A DNA stretch of 64,000 nucleotides from the NCBI GenBank assembly GCA_025266875.1, contig JALLLT010000040.1, positions 186,001 to 250,000 of the forward strand, written 5' to 3'. The stretch is from Fennellomyces sp. T-0311 (lineage: Eukaryota; Mucoromycota; Mucoromycetes; Mucorales; Lichtheimiaceae). This document shows, one piece after another, positions 12,301 to 23,556 of this stretch. The position numbers and the translations under genes were made by a program. The notes beneath the pieces were generated by a model. The model was given only the letters and a program-made list of their open reading frames with translations. It was not told the DNA's origin and did no database searches. Position 1 is the first letter of the stretch. Each line of letters opens with the position of its first letter.

Positions 12301-13293
12301 ACAGCCAATACGCCTCCTTTGAACTACGAAAAGAGGAAACGGTTATTACACTCTTTGCAGACATGCCATATAGCTTACATCGTTCAACTCTTCCTGTTGG
12401 CGCATCCATCCCACGCCATATTTTTGAAAGTTGAGCAATGGCAACTTGAGTTCAGCCGGCTGGTTCACGGGAACCACCTCCACCTTGGACTCTGCATCCA
12501 ACGCATCCCAAACCTCCGCGAGTTCCGGATGATGTTCTAGAAGCAACGCGTTTGTTTTTTGCGCCTGTACAATGGACCGTGAGTGGATTGCACACGATCA
12601 GACTATCAGGTTTTAACGTACATTGCTCAATCCTGAAAACACCCTACGTCGTTGAGGTTGCTCTGGACCAGGCACTCGTCCGTCGTCTGTAGTATCATCA
12701 TCCGATGAGTCCGAACTGTCAGCTGCAACGTTGGTTGAGTCATCCGGTACATCGCTCGTTGCATCGTCTGCTGAGTCTTCAGTCGAGCTATCTTGTACTT
12801 TGATAGCCGCTACCGTTCTTTTAACAGCAGCTTTGACGGTTTCTTTGTTGTCATTTTCGGAATAGTCCGAGTCGAGATCGTCGTCGCTGGAAGAGGAATC
12901 TTGATTGATCGATGTTGAGGGTGACGAAGCTCCAGTGTCTGACCAGTTGCTTTCTTCAGTAGTGTAGTGGCTGGGAGTCGAACTGGACGAAGACGAGACC
13001 ATTTTGCCTTTGCCTTTGCGATCCACCACCTCCACCGCCGCAGCACTTTTGCCAATGTCCTCATTATCGTCCTTCACATTCTTCTGACGTTTCTGGGGTG
13101 GCTCTAAACTAGTCTTGCTCGATGACGCTGCGGATCGTAGTCTTCTTGTAATAGGAAGCGATTGAAAGTCGTCTTCGTCGTCGGACACCACGATCGTTAC
13201 TGGCTTGGCAGCAGCGGCGGACCGAGTCAATCGGCTTCGAGTGATGGGCCGATCGGTCTCTTTTTTCACAGGCACTTTTCTCGAATTGGCCAT
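9365..13293 (-). CDS. RAD16: RAD16-type SNF2 helicase/RING protein of global-genome nucleotide excision repair
   Basis: Rad16 with Rad7 scans non-transcribed DNA for UV damage; it has a Swi2/Snf2 ATPase split by a RING finger. I resolve 22 exons (minus strand, low to high): 9365-9429, 9489-9621, 9674-9678, 9737-9746, 9845-9863, 9935-10030, 10108-10217, 10288-10303, 10366-10625, 10682-10723, 10776-10861, 10919-11244, 11316-11418, 11482-11578, 11640-11684, 11742-11860, 11917-11976, 12034-12106, 12163-12249, 12303-12323, 12379-12564, 12622-13293. The sum is 2631 nt (876 residues), with every phase consistent. Visible motifs are an acidic Ser-rich N-terminus (first 224 residues), Walker [17 protein letters not shown] box [26 protein letters not shown] start CMLCSEPPE with CRHVFCRE, motif [12 protein letters not shown], and IHRLGQRRP. 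Yeast Rad16 is about 790 residues. The micro-exons are discussed in the findings. Confidence 0.93.
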
Positions 13294-13646
13294 GGGTGAG
13301 TAACAAAGTAATGGAGGAAGAGAGCGAAATAGAGAGAGAGAGAAAAAAAAGGTGTTCTGACACCGGCTGTCACGCTGAAACCAGGCACAGGTTTAAAGCA
13401 GAATCGATTAATTCAAAAGCAGTTTGCATCGGCGATAAGTTGGCACAGCCATGATGTGCATCAAACAGTGAGATTCCGATGACTCGTCAAACCTGTTTCT
13501 CTAGTCAGGTTCGCGTCAACTGCATGCTTCTTCTATCTTTAGGTCACCCGACCATGACGCGCGCGTGACACACACGAAAACCCTCCCACGCGAAACACGT
13601 CCGAACCGTGTTTTTTTTTGTGGATGCACACGCAACAACATTCTAT
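13294..13646. other. short intergenic region upstream of RAD16
   Basis: A 353-bp spacer between the RAD16 start and the 3' end of the MTF2-like gene on the same strand. It contains a CT-rich run (seen as GAGAGA on plus, 13332-13343) immediately upstream of the RAD16 ATG. No other feature is seen. Confidence 0.5.
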
Positions 13647-14603
13647 TTACTTTACTAGCCACTTTCCAACCAACACCTTCATTACATTGGCAGAGCGCCG
13701 TTCATCCATACTCCATATCTGGCCATCCTTCTCTCTAGCATCATCGTCTTCTAACCGGATATCCTGCTCAACCTCCGCCACCGCCATCTGAACGATCCGG
13801 CGGGTTTCGCCATTGTATCCGACCCCGTTCGCCATCATTTCATCGACGAGATTGAGCATGCCGTGGATGTCTCTCCAGAGTTTCCACCGCATCATCAGCA
13901 TGGCATTGTAAACGTCCGTTGTGCATCCAGACACGTAACTGCTCACACTGTATTGTTTGGCGTGTTCAAAGATGGATATGGCGAGGTAAGGGTCGCGGAA
14001 CGACATGCTGGCCTGCTCGATGGCGTGTTTCAGTAGTGCTGCGTAGTATGTGGGTTGTTCGGCGGTGAATTGGAGTACGCACTGGAGGAGATCTCGACTG
14101 GATGCACATTCCAATACCGTATTGATGGCGCTGTTTTCCTTGTCTCTGGCCGCAATCGTTTGGTCATCCACTGTGAGTGTTTCCGGTCGCCATGTATCGT
14201 CCGCCCGCTTCTGTCGGTCGGCCTTTATACCGTAAATGGGTCCCATCATGCCACGTGGCAATGGTGAGGTCTTTTTGTGAGGCTGTCGACTGTTCAGCAC
14301 CATGTTCAGCAGTTGTTTTTCGATCTGTGAATGGATCCGTTTGCCCTTTTTGCTCGGTTCGCTGATGGGTTTGGCTGGTTTATCGTCACTGTTGAAGGGC
14401 GTCAGTTGGCTCAGTACTTTTTGTAAATCCCGTGTAGCATCCGAGACGCTCTTTTTGGGCTGATCTTTGACTTCCAATTGTCGATTTAATATAACATCCA
14501 AAGGATCTTGTTCCTCGATTGATCGAATGCATGTTTGCGAGAAGCAGCGTGTAGTGCTGAATCGCGGGCGAATGGGACTAGCGTAAACAATGGCACGACG
14601 CAT
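13647..14603 (-). CDS. mitochondrial Mtf2/Nam1-like protein
   Basis: A single-exon gene of 318 residues. The reading frame extends further upstream, but the ATG at 14601-14603 is preferred because it begins a typical mitochondrial presequence (MRRAIVYASPIRPRFSTTR: Arg-rich, no acids). The C-terminal 130 residues match the fungal Mtf2 domain pattern: ISIFEHAKQYSVSSYVSGC, then YNAMLMMRWKLWRDIHGML and a VGYNGETRRIV block. Yeast Mtf2 (Nam1) acts in mitochondrial RNA processing and translation with the mitochondrial RNA polymerase. The middle is Lys-rich and variable. The family assignment rests on the C-terminal blocks; the precise function here is inferred. Confidence 0.7.
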   Translation of the reverse strand: MRRAIVYASPIRPRFSTTRCFSQTCIRSIEEQDPLDVILNRQLEVKDQPKKSVSDATRDLQKVLSQLTPFNSDDKPAKPISEPSKKGKRIHSQIEKQLLNMVLNSRQPHKKTSPLPRGMMGPIYGIKADRQKRADDTWRPETLTVDDQTIAARDKENSAINTVLECASSRDLLQCVLQFTAEQPTYYAALLKHAIEQASMSFRDPYLAISIFEHAKQYSVSSYVSGCTTDVYNAMLMMRWKLWRDIHGMLNLVDEMMANGVGYNGETRRIVQMAVAEVEQDIRLEDDDAREKDGQIWSMDERRSANVMKVLVGKWLVK

Positions 14604-16765
14604 AATTTTTTTTCTTTCTGACAACAAACGCTTCTTCAGCGGTGACTTTGGATTTTTATTCAAAGCATGAGGCCAGTTACACTGAACAGTATTGCATATG
14701 TTTCCACGGTAATCAAGGTCGTTTGCCACATAATCTGTTGCCAGGAACACCCATAGCGATATTATACCGTCGAATGGTCCCACAGCCGGCGTAATGGTAT
14801 ATCGCTGCCTATGTTGAGTCCATATTCTTGTGAACCGGTCTCACGTCGATCACTCGGACTCGCAAGCAATTTTCTACACAAACTCGTGCGCTTGATACAA
14901 GCAAGATATGATATTGACTCCCAAGTCCCACCTGGCTCCACCGCAATCGTGCCAACACTTCCTGATCCTCGTGCTGGTAACGAATATAAAAAGGTGTTCC
15001 AGATTCGAATGGCTGGTTATCGCGCTCGTTTGGCTCTTGCCCATGAAGATCCATCGATGGTGGCCGTGGTGTGCATAAATTTTCGGACCATGAGGAAGAC
15101 ACAGTCATCTGTGGATGCAAGCAGTTCAATACTTGGGATTGAAAACATAAACCAGTGTGGAAGCTCTCATCCTTTTCGTCTCATTCTATTCAAATGCCTG
15201 GATCGATCCAAGGCTTCGAGGTGATAATGCATCCTTTCGATATTGAACAAAGGAGTCATCAGTACTACAAATTCTGGCATTTTTTTCGCATCAGAAAACA
15301 GAAGTGGTGTACGTAAAGGAAATGCATGCCTGGTATTGGAGCACTAGTAGCACGATCGACGTAGCTTACGGACCCCTGCAGGCTGTCAAGAATAGCAGAT
15401 AATTCTGTGTATGGTAAGAAGAGAGACAAAGATGCTGCAGCGGCAAGTTTGAAAAGAAGTTGAGTCCATTCAGGCCACCATGCTTCGCTGCTTTTTATAC
15501 GTGTTGTTGGTGCTACACTTCAGAAGTTGTAGCATTTACGCCGGGCTCCATAGCCGTGATCTATATTCCCTGGCAATGTCTCCTCATAGGGAGCAGCAGC
15601 GAAATATAAAGTACATGATGGTTGCAGTAGTACAGGCGATAAACACAAAAGCGATACAAGCAAAGAACCCCAAATCGCTGCACGTTATATTGTATTGACA
15701 GTAAAAAAAAAAATAGAGAGAGAAACGAATGATGCTTCCTCTCATTGCTTATAAAAGATACGGGTGTATCCATGTGGTACATAGTGCTTAAGCCAAAATC
15801 TTTCAATGCAGCTGGTCGGCTGCGAAGCCGATAAATATGAAATTTGCTGCATATAACAAAGCGAACCATTTCCCGAGATCTTGGGTATAAAAAATCCCAA
15901 GTACTTGTTGCTATGATATAGGAAAAAGAAGTCAAGCACGTACGAGTTACTGGTATCGGATAGAATACCGAGAATTTAGCGCCCTTACCTTCCATCCAGA
16001 ATTTGACAGGCCAGATGAGCGCACCGACATTAAACCTCTTACCTATATCTTCGTAAATGCACAAATATTCTGAGTTTTACGGCAAATAAAATTCGAGGCG
16101 CTAGTGAAATGATTTACATTTGAAGCGTAATAAGTATGCTTCAGCGATAGACCTTTTAAAAAGAAGACATATGTAACTGCATTCTCATTCCTGAAAAAAA
16201 ATGCATCTATTTCACCGGATGAACGGAACTTTAGGTTCCCTGCCTACTTACTATTGACTACATCATGACAAAATGCGCATATGCTTGTCTTGCGGCGTGG
16301 TGTAGAACAATTCGCGAATGCGGGTCCGTGGTCCGATGGTGTAACAACACTAGTACTGGCCTCATCCCATAACAAAGTTCAGCGCCGTACAACGAAATCG
16401 ATGAATGGTCAGATTTTACGTCAAATTTGGGTTGTTAACGTCAACTCTGGCCCTGCTTCCTTATACAGCTCGCTATTCTTCACTAATTTGTATTTATTCT
16501 TATTTCGTATTGACGTCATGATTTCTATTGTATTCTAAAAACAAGTATAGTTTAAATACACTCAATCGATCCAACTCAATATATACCTTTAGGTGCAACT
16601 ATTTGAAGTATGTTGGCATGAGGGTTGTTGACTCGAGTCACTCTCTTTGTGTATATCGTGATTGTCATGAAGACGCGGTCTAGCCACAACCCATGGACGT
16701 TTCACAAAATGGGCTGGTTTGCAGCTGTGCAACTGTAGAAATGGGGTCCATTACCCGACGTCATC
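14604..16765. other. intergenic region, no assigned gene
   Basis: About 2.2 kb. Overlapping ORFs on both strands at 14809-15224 (106 and 137 codons) lack a recognisable family, and neither strand clearly wins. A plus-strand ORF at 15480-15698 starts in a good context (CCACCATG) with a signal-peptide-like N-terminus (MLRCFLYVLLVLHF) but is only 72 codons. Minus-strand hydrophobic reading frames at 15590-16060 are broken. Possible gene remnants, nothing firm. Confidence 0.4.
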
Positions 16766-16773
16766 TATAAAAA
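16766..16773 (+). promoter_or_regulatory. TATA box of the C2-domain gene
   Basis: TATAAAAA lies 61-68 bp before the ATG at 16834 in an otherwise mixed sequence, in the position expected for a fungal TATA element upstream of a strongly expressed small gene. Confidence 0.5.
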
Positions 16774-16833
16774 GACGCGTATACTTGTGGGAATCCAGTT
16801 CACATCTCTTTTCTCTTTATCGAAAAATTCAAC

Positions 16834-17463
16834 ATGGGTTTTCCTTCTGGTATTCTTACAGTCAACCTCTGTACGTTTTCGAAACAGTCAATCTTTATTG
16901 CCTTCATCCACTGACATGTGTTCCATAGACGAAGCGAAGGACTTGAAGTCCGAGGATTTGTTTGGCAAGGTAAGAAGTTTATTTGCACACATTGAATGTT
17001 GCTATTAACATTCCGTTCTCTTATGTTTCCAGAACGATCCTTATGTGTAAGTTGATGTAGTTCTGATAAGTATTTGAGACGTTGGCTCATTCTTCATTCT
17101 AGAGAGCTATGGCTTGACGAGGACTACAAGCAAAAATCTTCAGAAATCAAGAACTCAGACAACCCTGTTTGGAACGAGACATTCACGTTCAACATTCCTC
17201 AGGGATCGTCTGACAAGAAGCTTTACCTCAAGGTCCTCGACAAGGATTTGACCAGTTCCGATAAGATCGGTGAGGCAAAGGTCAATATCAAGGATATTAT
17301 CAACAGTGGACGAAAGTTTGATGAGTGGTAAATGTGTATTATGGTGCTATCGGGTACGCAGTGGCTAACAGCCGGATGGTGTATCAGGGTCAAACTTCCT
17401 GCCAAGCTCGGTCTCTCTAGCCATGGTGAAATCCATCTCGGAATTGACTTTATCCCCAACTAA
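16834..17463 (+). CDS. single C2-domain protein, 130 residues
   Basis: C2 domains are Ca2+-dependent or Ca2+-independent phospholipid-binding modules. Five exons: 16834-16870, 16929-16969, 17033-17046, 17103-17327 and 17388-17463 (393 nt; phases agree). The third exon is only 14 nt. The protein is essentially one C2 domain: start GILTVNLYEAKDLKSED, then GKNDPYVELWL with the first Ca2+-loop Asp, NPVWNETFTFNI, and VLDKDLTSSDKIGEAKV with the second loop Asp pair. The end HLGIDFIPN completes the last strand. No signal peptide, membrane segment or second domain is present. Small single-C2 proteins are common in fungi and usually of unknown function. A TATA box lies about 65 bp upstream. Confidence 0.88.
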
Positions 17464-18825
17464 GCAAATCCACTCCAATAATATCAGCGACTCGATGTAT
17501 TCCCAATCCCTCTTCATATGATGATCCAATAAACAAGATATCAATCTGTTTGTGTATATTTTTAAACAAAGAATTATAGCAAAGTATCTTATCATATAAA
17601 GCATCATTGGATTAGCACCACTGTGCAGGATGACATCTGTTCCGTATATTACGAAGCAGCGTAAAACTCATCAAGACACGTCATTAAAGATGGACATTTG
17701 TTGCCTGCAAAATGTGGAACTTGGTCTGGAAGCAATCAAGCAAGCGGGTTAACATTGTAATAGTAGAGAAACAAAGAATCCGACTCATGCGTATATCGGC
17801 CTCTGCGACTGGTTTTGCACACGTAGGCATTGAAAGGAGGGTCACCGGGTATGAGAGCAATAGCCATCTAATCCAAAAAATTTATCATTCAGCTGCGTGG
17901 TGTTGGATGGCTAGCACCTTTTCATTTCTTTTTCATCTTTCTCGCTCACATTTTTGTTTCCATGTCAAAAAATGCGGTTTTGCACGTAAATGCCACTGCG
18001 TCTCATCCAAAAAAAAAACTTTGGAGAACGATACTACAGACCATCCCAATCGGTTGCTTCCATAGGTATGATGGGAGATAGTTTTAGAAGAAAACCGTCC
18101 AGAAGCCCTCTTTGTCGAGGCTCACGTATCAAAATCATTTGCGGAAATCGTTGCTTGCAGGTTACCTACCTGGCAAAAGATAAACTATGTCACAAAGCAA
18201 ACTTTGAAAGGTCCAAAGCGGCCGAGAAAGTATCATATTATGATATTGTGCGTGATGAAAGGAGAAGACAACGCTTAGATGAACAACATCGCCGGAAACC
18301 ATGGTGCAAGTGCAGCATTGCCTGTCTATGGAATATAAATTGGTACTTTCAAGATGTGTATTTCATGCAGAACAGGTTACGTACTTTGCTGTCCACGGAT
18401 CCAGAAGAAGAAGATGGAGTTCGCTGCACGAAGAGAACCGCCATTTCATCCATGTCGGCCGAGTTGGGATCGATGCACGATCGATTGTGTTTGGACGAAA
18501 TGAAGGAGTGCCAATGAAAGGATAAGCCCCTATGTGTGCTAGGGATGAATTATGGTGGAAGTTAAGGAACTGGCAGGTGTGGGATCTGGAAAGACTGTGG
18601 ATACGCGTTTAAAGCAATGTTATACGTAAGAATGGAATTGACGTACTGCTGTTCGATGGAAGGGTGCGAGTGATCAGGATACTTGTATAATAAATCCAGA
18701 ATTGATGGCACTTTTTGCGTGAACAGTTCATATGTAACAAGAAATTATCGGTCGCACGTATTACATTAACATAGTTAATAAGATTAATTGATCAGCATTA
18801 AGCACTACGTAAATATGGATAATTT
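17464..18825. other. intergenic region, unassigned reading frames
   Basis: About 1.4 kb. Plus-strand frames at 17990-18517 (175 codons) and 18301-18525 overlap and look partly protein-like (many charged residues after 18230), but they match no family I know, have no clear start and could be decayed coding sequence. No repeat or mobile signature is seen. Confidence 0.4.
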
Positions 18826-21800
18826 TTAAGGATGTAAAGTAGCATGGCTATCAATTGCCACTGATTCGAAATCTTCTCCAGCTGGTGCCAGTCGCGAATA
18901 TCTGCTTCCTGATCTTTTAATGTCGCGTTCGCTGCTTTCCTTGGAACCTTCATGCCCGGTACGATTCGACCTTACAATGCCAAACCTTGACAGCAATCCA
19001 GCAAACATCGATCTTTGGGCTGGTGGAGGAGCATCTTGGTTATTGAGCGATGGTGAAGTAAGTGACGAACGGTCGTCATCCGTAACAATACTGTTTTCGC
19101 GTTTCAAATCCTGTTCCATTGCTCTCGAAATCCGGTTAAATACTTCGGGGTCAATGTAATAGTACTTGAAAACGACCTCCATGAGCTGTAACCGTCGGTT
19201 GACGTCCTCCATTTTCTCCATATGATTCAACAGGTGTTGCTTGATGTCCTGGTTTCCGTTATCGTTGAATGGATTTGCCGAGGATGGCATATCAATTGCA
19301 TGACTTGCGTGCTCAGTTGTTTCAGATCCTTGTTGCAAAGGCGCAGAAAAGTCGACGAACGGAACGGATTTTGATGCCCATGGATGAAAACTATCTTGGA
19401 GATTATACAGCAGGGACCGCTTAGCTCCACCAAACGAAAGTTGTTGCACGAATCCCCATGGTGAATTGGGTCTTGTACCGAAAAGAAGGACCAGGAAAGC
19501 TCCAAACAATGCCAGGGCACCACCAACGGGACCAAGCACCGACACAACCGTATACAATTTTTGCTGTCTTGTGCGTACGTTTATAAATTCTTTGGGATTC
19601 AAGGTCACCATTTGCATAGTTTCCCTTCCGGCCAAAACCTGAGTTGTGGGATCGATTGGACTACCGACGAAATCTGTGCCGAGTTCCAGTGAATTGTTGT
19701 ATTCGCTGAAAAAGCCAACTCTATTCCACTGGGATCCTGTCAGCGTTTGTCGTGTTTCGTGCTGGTAGCTGATGGTAGAAAATGTTTCAATTCCAATACT
19801 GTAGTGATTGCTTGGATGGGTATCGGATCGTTCTTGGTTTAGCCACAGTGCCATTTGATCATCTGTCAAATCTTGCGTTTCTTGGAAATATTTGACCAGG
19901 TTTGGATCGCGTCCGCGAGGATAGAGTGATAGGTAGACATACGGAGCCACATCAGGTACTGAAGTCATGTAGCCAATACGTAAGGTCACTCGCGTGCCGT
20001 TGTTGTCGACAAGTTGCCCGGATTCAGGTGATGATAGATAAAATGAATCTGGCGTGGAAAATAAAAAGCAACTCACGTCCCCCGTTCCTTGGGTAAGGAA
20101 AGGACGATGAATGCTCATGTCGAGCGGTCGCACAAGTCCGAGATCATTGCATTTTTGTGGTGATATCGTGTCCGTCAGGCATCCAACGAATCCCAAGGAT
20201 ACGCCGTCAAGACAAACTCTGACATCTGTTATAGATAGTTTTAGGGAAAAAAAAGTCGTATATATGTGCATAATAAATCTTACCTGGCACAGGCACCTGC
20301 GGTGCGTCCTCGATATAACTGATTGTAACTAATGGACTGTTCAATATGTTGCTGATATTAACTACCACAATGAGAATGGTGACAGTTGTTAGGATAATTT
20401 TAATAACGAGGCGCCATGTTTCCGTCCATAACGGCTCGCCCATTCTAAGCAAAAGCGAAAATCAAGTCAATGCTTTCTCTCCAAAAGATGGTTTTGGCAT
20501 GAAATACCTCGGGCTCCACAGCCAGAGTCGATATCCAATTCCAACTATTCGCACAACACGTCTTCGGAACACCACGGCAAGGGCAAGGAGTGACACTCCC
20601 ACAAAAGTACCAACGACACCCCCTATGATAGCTGGGGTATTGGTTGACTTTTCATCAGGATTTGGAGGGATATAAACCGGTTCCATGATATTTGTGATCC
20701 ACTGAGGGACGGCCCCATCGGCCAAACGAATAGCGTTGATATCATTAAACCAAAAGTAGTCGCCGGTTCCTATATAGGTACATACGTTAAAAAAGCTTAT
20801 ATGCTTTGATTAATGTCGTACCACAAGTAATCACAAGCAGATCATCATTGATAAATGACATGGCAAGATTAAAGCGTCCTCCCGGTGGCGTTCCGACCGC
20901 TTCTATATCTTCCCAGATCCAAGTCGTTGTATCCAACACCTTTAAATCATTGAAGGATCCATTTGGCAAGTTTCTTGCTCGACCTAGGCATTTACCATGA
21001 GTATAAATAGAGATGCAGCGAAATCGCTAGTTGCATTACCTCCAAAAAAGTATATTTTTGCGCCTCTCGGATCTGTTTTACAAAGTTTAACAAACAAAAC
21101 TAAAAATAGATCACCGTTGTTTGCTTACCTGCAGCCATTCGATAGAACTGCCTGTCATATGGCATTGCTTCACCTTGCAAACCATGGACACGCCAGAGCT
21201 GCGAGGTGGGGTTATAAAGTAGCAATATGCTCATGGTGTAGTTCATTTGCATATCCTCCGCGATGAATGCGATTTCGCCGTTCCTAACGACGTTTATCAG
21301 ATTTTTGATCCAGTTACTCGAATAGATACTACATACGGCAATTTTAGTGATAATGGGGCGGCATTATCAAAAGCACCTTCATCTGGGACAGTTCGTGTAA
21401 GATCCGTCATTGTGTAAGTATTCGGATTATATGCCCAGAGTTCTGGCATGAAGGACACTTCACCCACTGCCAGGTTGTAGCGCAGGTACACAAGTCCGTC
21501 GTCTGCCAGTGATGCGCTGACAGTTTGTGGTGGCAGAGATCTTGTCACGTTCACATTGGGCACCCGCGGAGATATCCACGTGTTACTATCAAAACGATAC
21601 TCTGCCATAAACAGTGTCCGGTTATCGCAAGCGGTACCTGATTCCATTTCGCAGAATCCTCCGAGCATCAGTACGCGGTTGTTGTCAAGTACCACCGGAT
21701 AGGATTCGGCAACCATTGGGGTATCCGGGTTGGTGAGATCGGTGTGTTGAACACTTCCGTCTTCGTCATTGAATGATATGGCAGTGAATTGCTTCAATAT

Positions 21801-21983
21801 TGGCCTCTCGCGCAGTCCGGGTGAGTAACCGCCGAGTATATACAAGGTCCCGTTGATGGTGAAAGAGGCGGGGGCACTACGCATCCTGAGTTGGCTGTAC
21901 ATGCTATCGGTCATGTCGTAGGATGCGTTGACAGCAAAGGCGCATAATAAAAGACACGGTATAGCATAGAGCAGGAAAACCAT
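18826..21983 (-). CDS. Kelch-repeat ectodomain membrane protein, with one apparent frameshift
   Basis: Proposed coding segments are 18826-20225, 20284-20444, 20508-20769, 20822-20983, 21040-21072 and 21129-21983, a protein of about 957 residues. It begins with a signal peptide (MVFLLYAIPCLLLCAFAVNA; ATG at 21981-21983). Kelch/galactose-oxidase-like blades follow (GTLYILGGYSPG, NRVLMLGGF, KIYFFGG, TWIWEDIEAVGTPPGGR). Next come a membrane segment (GGVVGTFVGVSLLALAVVF), a second at residue about 500, a lumenal segment, a third (VSVLGPVGGALALFGAFLVLLFG) and a cytosolic Ser-rich tail. Such Kelch membrane proteins are frequent in Mucorales. The last segment of the first coding block changes frame between about 21300 and 21365; adding one base there makes the whole length divisible by three. 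Either the base is missing from the assembly or the gene is newly broken. Confidence 0.75.
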
Positions 21984-22263
21984 TTTGCGAGCACGGTCCA
22001 ACGAGAGAAAGATACGAATATAGAGCGAGAGAAATAAAAAGTTATAGAGTTTGGCTTGCTTGTGGCTTTATATATATATGGAGCATTGCACAGGGTAAGC
22101 TAAGCCCATGGTTATCCAATCACTCAAGCTTGTGCATACACTTTCCAGAGCGGCGCCTGCGGCGCTGACTCACCTATCCCAACCGCGGTTAGGCATTTTG
22201 ATCCAAGGTAGCACCAAGTTTTTCTTCTAGTTGAACGTTATTTTAGCCACTTTTTTAAACTGA
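21984..22263. promoter_or_regulatory. divergent promoter region
   Basis: A 280-bp spacer between the divergently transcribed Kelch gene (minus) and the gene at 22264 (plus). It contains a TATATATATATG run near 22070-22081 and a GC-rich patch (GGCGCCTGCGGCGC) near 22152. The limits of the elements cannot be set from sequence alone. Confidence 0.4.
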
Positions 22264-23322
22264 ATGGACAATGTTATAGTGTCATGGCTTTTCGACTTGC
22301 TGCAGGAGAACCAGGACGCCGAGCCCTGGAAAAGTATTTGCACAGCCCTGACGCAAGAGGAAGAAATAGCCTATACCCATGAACTTGCAGTGCTGCGCGA
22401 CCAAATCTGTGTTTCTGATGCAGGAATCATGGGCGCGGTAGATCGACCTTATTACACCCATGTGGCGCGCACCATTACGTACTCTCTTGTACACAGGCAA
22501 TTGCCCCCCAATTTGATTCGGAATCCAATGAACCTTCTCAATGTAACCAACACGCCGGTGTGAGTAACGTTGAGGTTACCTAGGAGGCCGGTCTAACTAA
22601 AAGATATACCAGACTGGAAATGATCCAGAAGCAGCTGACCACGATAGAACATTCCAAGGAGGCGCTCGAGAACTTTTTATTCAAGGTACGGCTGCCATCC
22701 TATTGACGCATAAGATTGATCTATCTATATATATAAAAGACCCTTTCCCCGGCGGATTGGAGGATATTTTTGCATATAAGAACAACACAGGGAGGAAATG
22801 CCTTCTCGGTAATGCCCCCCAGTCTTCGCGAGTGTCTTGAAGCGTTTACGCGAGTTCATCAAAAGCAAAGTGCAAAACCTCGTCGTCATGGCCAACCGTA
22901 TCAGTTGTCAGTGGGTGCAAAGGCACTAAGTAAGCACTGGCACCGTGATCGGCAAACGCAGTTTTGGGGAATATGTACTGGAAGTAGGTTATTCCGTTTT
23001 TTTAACGTATTACTGGCGATCCAACTGACAAGTCGGATAGCTGAAACAATGAAAAACGACCATGCCAACCAAATTTTGATAAAGATATTGAACGATCCGG
23101 TCTGGGTCAACTTGCATTCGTTGCCAGTATGTAACTACTAACCATGGCTATAGACTGCTTCTAACTGTATCTTTTGGGCAGCATGACCGGACTGTGTACG
23201 AAATACGTCAAAGCCAGGGCTATGGTGTTCGGTGGGTGGCGGACGCACACGGAACATGGGAGTTTCGTGGGTTCTTGGAGCCACAAATGGAAGATGGCCA
23301 TTCATCAAAATGGATCCATTGA
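22264..23322 (+). CDS. conserved protein of unknown function, 254 residues
   Basis: Proposed exons: 22264-22559, 22613-22685, 22791-22808 (18 nt), 22843-22914, 22962-23126 and 23182-23322; total 765 nt with consistent phases. The N-terminal 130 residues are helical; a charged helix (LEMIQKQLTTIEHSKEALE) follows. The C terminus is a compact block, YEIRQSQGYGVRW then EFRGFLEPQMEDGH and SKWIH at the very end, which looks strongly conserved and enzyme-like or scaffold-like, but I cannot name the family with confidence. The fourth intron uses donor GTGCAA, because reading on meets an in-frame TAA at 22927; that junction is the least certain. The gene converges on the RING gene. Confidence 0.65.
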
Positions 23323-23556
23323 AAGAGTATCGACACAAATTATTCATACCTATTAAACTTTAGATTCTGCTAATACTGCTGATTGATGGTTTTATTACAT
23401 GCGCTATGTAGGGTTTTGTCCAAGCCAAGCGCGATGGTTGACTGACATGATATAGATACGTACAAAGTGAGAGGTAGGTGAATGAGCTTTTCCTTTTATT
23501 TCGTGGGAAGAGAGTGTGCGTGTTGTAGTGTATGTTATGCATCGTTGCGTAAGGAC

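Noticed and set aside
14809..15224. Overlapping ORFs of 106 and 137 codons on opposite strands
   Set aside because: Neither has a family match, splice partner or clear codon bias; kept only as a note on the intergenic region.
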